Source of the DNA: Alphaproteobacteria bacterium
GTDB taxonomy: Bacteria; Pseudomonadota; Alphaproteobacteria; Rhodobacterales; Rhodobacteraceae
Reading direction: 5' to 3'
Length of the DNA stretch: 54,039 nt
Assembly (NCBI GenBank): GCA_030425185.1
Contig: JAUIAU010000021.1
Span: forward strand, 1 to 54,039
Position numbers and translations under genes: made by a program. Below the pieces are notes generated by a model, which saw nothing but the letters and a program-made list of their open reading frames with translations, ran no database searches and was not told where the DNA came from. Shown piece after piece: positions 52,308-54,039 of this stretch (the stretch's first letter is position 1; each line of letters begins with the position of its first letter).

Positions 52308-53090
52308 ATGCCCGCTGCCCCTCCTGCCCTCGAAGCCCGCGCGCCGCTCCTGACGATGGAGGGCGTGTCTAAAGTCTTCGGCGGCAATGTCGTCGCCCTG
52401 CGCGACATGACGCTGCGGATCAACGAGGGCGACTTCATCTCGCTCCTCGGCCCCTCGGGCTGCGGCAAGTCCACCGCGCTGCGCCTGCTGTCGAACCTCG
52501 CGCATCCGACGCGCGGCCGCATCCGCTGGGAAGGCGGCGCGGGCCAGAGCGACCTCGGCGTGGTCTTCCAGGAACCGACCCTGATGCCCTGGGCGACCGT
52601 GGCGCAGAACGTGTTCCTGCCCTTCCGCCTGCGCGGCAAGAGCTATGCCAGCGTGCGCGACGAGGTGCTCGAAGCCCTGCGCCTTGTCGGCCTCGAGAAG
52701 TTCCAGACCGCCTATCCGCGCGAATTGTCCGGTGGCATGAAGATGCGCGTCTCGATCGCCCGCGCGATGGTCACCCGCCCCAAGCTGATCCTGATGGACG
52801 AGCCCTTCGCCGCGCTCGACGAGATCACCCGCTTCAAGCTGAACAACGACCTGCTCGCCCTCAAGTCCAAGATCGGCTGCACGGTCGTCTTCGTCACCCA
52901 TTCCGTCTTCGAAAGCGTGTTCCTGTCGGACCGGATCGTGGTGATGGCCGCGCGGCCGGGCCGGGTGATCCGGGAACTGACCGTCGACGCCCCCTACCCG
53001 CGCGGCGAGGACTTCCGCACCTCCGCCGACTATGCCGCCCGCTGCCGCGAGGCCTCGGACGCGCTCCACGCCGCGATGGAGGCCGCCTGA
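52308..53090 (+). CDS. ABC transporter ATP-binding protein
   Basis: 260-residue ATPase of the NitT/TauT class. Walker A is GPSGCGKST (about 48-56), the Q-loop VFQEPTLMPWATV, the signature LSGGMKMRVSIARA with an unusual Met-Lys-Met after LSGG, and Walker B LILMDEPFAALDE; the H-loop is FVTHSV. The ribosome-binding site before ATG 52308 is weak, so it may rely on coupling with the preceding gene, 94 bases upstream. Confidence 0.92.
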   Translation: MPAAPPALEARAPLLTMEGVSKVFGGNVVALRDMTLRINEGDFISLLGPSGCGKSTALRLLSNLAHPTRGRIRWEGGAGQSDLGVVFQEPTLMPWATVAQNVFLPFRLRGKSYASVRDEVLEALRLVGLEKFQTAYPRELSGGMKMRVSIARAMVTRPKLILMDEPFAALDEITRFKLNNDLLALKSKIGCTVVFVTHSVFESVFLSDRIVVMAARPGRVIRELTVDAPYPRGEDFRTSADYAARCREASDALHAAMEAA

Positions 53091-53172
53091 TGCTGCGCCC
53101 CGCCTTCTTCTTGGCCCAAATACTCACCTCCGACAGCGCCGCCGGGCCGACCGACCGGCAGGGGTCCCGCCG

Positions 53173-54039
53173 ATGAGCCTGACCGACAGCCCCAAGGCCA
53201 CCAGCAAGGCCTCCGCCGAGGCCCCGATCGTCGAGATCGACGAGGACGAGCGCGCCCGCTTGCGCAGCCGCCAGATGGAGCGGATCGGCAAATGGACCCT
53301 GCCCGCGCTGGTGATGGTGCTGGCGCTGGTCGGCTGGGACCGCATCGTGGTCTGGAACGAGATCCCGCATTACATCCTGCCGGGGCCGGGCCTCGTGTTC
53401 TCGACGCTGATCGAGGACTGGGCGATGCTCTTCGACGCGCTGCTGGTGACGCTCCAGATCACGCTGATGGCGCTCGCCGTCGCGGTGGCGGGCGGCGTCG
53501 GGCTGGCGGTGCTCTTCACCCAGTCGCGCTTCGCCGAGATGTCCTTCTACCCCTACGCGGTGATCCTGCAGGTAACCCCCATCGTCGCCATCGCGCCGCT
53601 GATCTTCATCTACGTCGACAACCGCATCGCGGGGCTCCTGATCTGCGCCTGGCTCGTGGCGTTCTTCCCGATCCTGTCGAACACGACGCTGGGGCTGAAC
53701 AGCGCCGATCACAACCTGCGCGACCTCTTCCGGATCTACGGCGCGACGCGCTGGCAGCGCCTGCGCTTCCTGCAACTGCCCTCGGCGCTGCCCTACTTCC
53801 TCGGGGGCCTGCGCATTGCGGGCGGCCTGTCGCTGATCGGCGCTGTGGTCGCGGAATACGTCGCGGGCACCGGCGGCATCGGGTCGGGTCTGGCGTTCCG
53901 CATCCTCGAAGCGGGCTTGTCTTATGACATCCCTGGGCTTCCTTGCGATAAGGGAGCCGCTGCCCGGCACACCAAATATGCCGGGCAGCGGCGGGGGACG
54001 GATCGAGAATGGGTCGGCCATCGTGGGCCGTGCGGTAGT
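53173..54039 (+). CDS. ABC transporter permease, 3' end altered and running off the window
   Basis: At least 289 codons, open to the window edge. A long polar N-terminal tail (about 40 residues) precedes five or so membrane helices of a BPD_transp_1 permease, with the EAA-like motif region YGATRWQRLRFLQLPSALPYFLGGLRIAGGLSLIGAVV. The sequence is normal to about GGIGSGLAFRILEAGLSYDIP (53935). Beyond this the expected last helices (an AALFLIALTG-like stretch) are missing: the frame runs on as GLPCDKGAAARHTKYAG, polar and unlike any permease, and the DNA holds a perfect 14-bp hairpin. The gene therefore looks interrupted near codon 255. Confidence 0.8.
   Translation, partial: MSLTDSPKATSKASAEAPIVEIDEDERARLRSRQMERIGKWTLPALVMVLALVGWDRIVVWNEIPHYILPGPGLVFSTLIEDWAMLFDALLVTLQITLMALAVAVAGGVGLAVLFTQSRFAEMSFYPYAVILQVTPIVAIAPLIFIYVDNRIAGLLICAWLVAFFPILSNTTLGLNSADHNLRDLFRIYGATRWQRLRFLQLPSALPYFLGGLRIAGGLSLIGAVVAEYVAGTGGIGSGLAFRILEAGLSYDIPGLPCDKGAAARHTKYAGQRRGTDREWVGHRGPCGS
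53936..54039. mobile_element. Possible edge of an inserted element
   Basis: From about 53936 the permease reading frame stops looking like its family. The segment contains a perfect 14-bp hairpin, GCCGCTGCCCGGCA (53956-53969), a 9-base loop and TGCCGGGCAGCGGC (53979-53992). An insertion-sequence end is the simplest explanation, but the rest lies outside the window and I recognise no family. A joined, unrelated sequence is an alternative. Confidence 0.35.

Overview
The window is GC-rich chromosomal DNA from an alphaproteobacterium, most likely one of the Rhodobacteraceae. The main reasons are a GapR (DUF2312) gene, the order yfgM-like/bamB/der, a BigR-type sulfur module (ETHE1/Blh-like MBL enzyme, two YeeE/YedE proteins, a DUF442 protein), clpP-clpX, and a FrcBCA-like sugar ABC transporter with a ROK regulator. 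This placement comes from gene content only; no phylogeny was run.

Layout. 1-1.4 kb: a visibly AT-richer HEPN-type gene. 1.6-7.1 kb: cell wall genes (PBP1A, AMIN-domain amidase), a DUF2267 gene and an aminotransferase, all on the minus strand. 7.3-12.6 kb: a DsbA-like oxidoreductase, a ParDE toxin-antitoxin pair, der, bamB and a YfgM-like gene. 12.9-20.9 kb: an RND efflux pair behind a palindromic site, mazG, an MFS transporter and an MBL hydrolase. 21.1-27.7 kb: a partner-switching signalling group (cNMP-binding/SpoIIE phosphatase, RsbV, RsbW), a Popeye-domain membrane protein, a LuxR response regulator, two bactofilins, UppP and a small orphan. 28-29.7 kb: two exported proteins (META domain; unknown). 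29.7-30.6 kb: no protein gene, but two tandem candidate small RNAs of shared architecture, each ending in an intrinsic terminator, and several DnaA-box-like 9-mers.

30.57-40.54 kb is a genomic island in a tRNA-Thr(UGU) gene. A 47-bp direct repeat of the tRNA 3' half marks both ends. Inside are a tyrosine integrase fused to an IS5-family remnant, a ROK regulator, a FrcBCA-like transporter, a xylulokinase, a truncated IS256 transposase, a complete IS903-like element, and a pair of imperfect repeats. A 17-bp palindrome between the divergent ROK and transporter genes has a partial match upstream of xylB, so the cargo looks like one sugar-uptake regulon.

40.7-54 kb: a conserved hypothetical gene, gapR, a small membrane protein, a FadJ-like fusion that has lost key catalytic residues, a DksA-like operon of three small genes near an FNR-like site, the sulfur module behind a perfect 7-7-7 palindrome, clpP, clpX, ridA, and an NMT1/THI5-type ABC transporter. 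The last permease gene diverges at its 3' end into sequence with a perfect 14-bp hairpin, perhaps the edge of another insertion.
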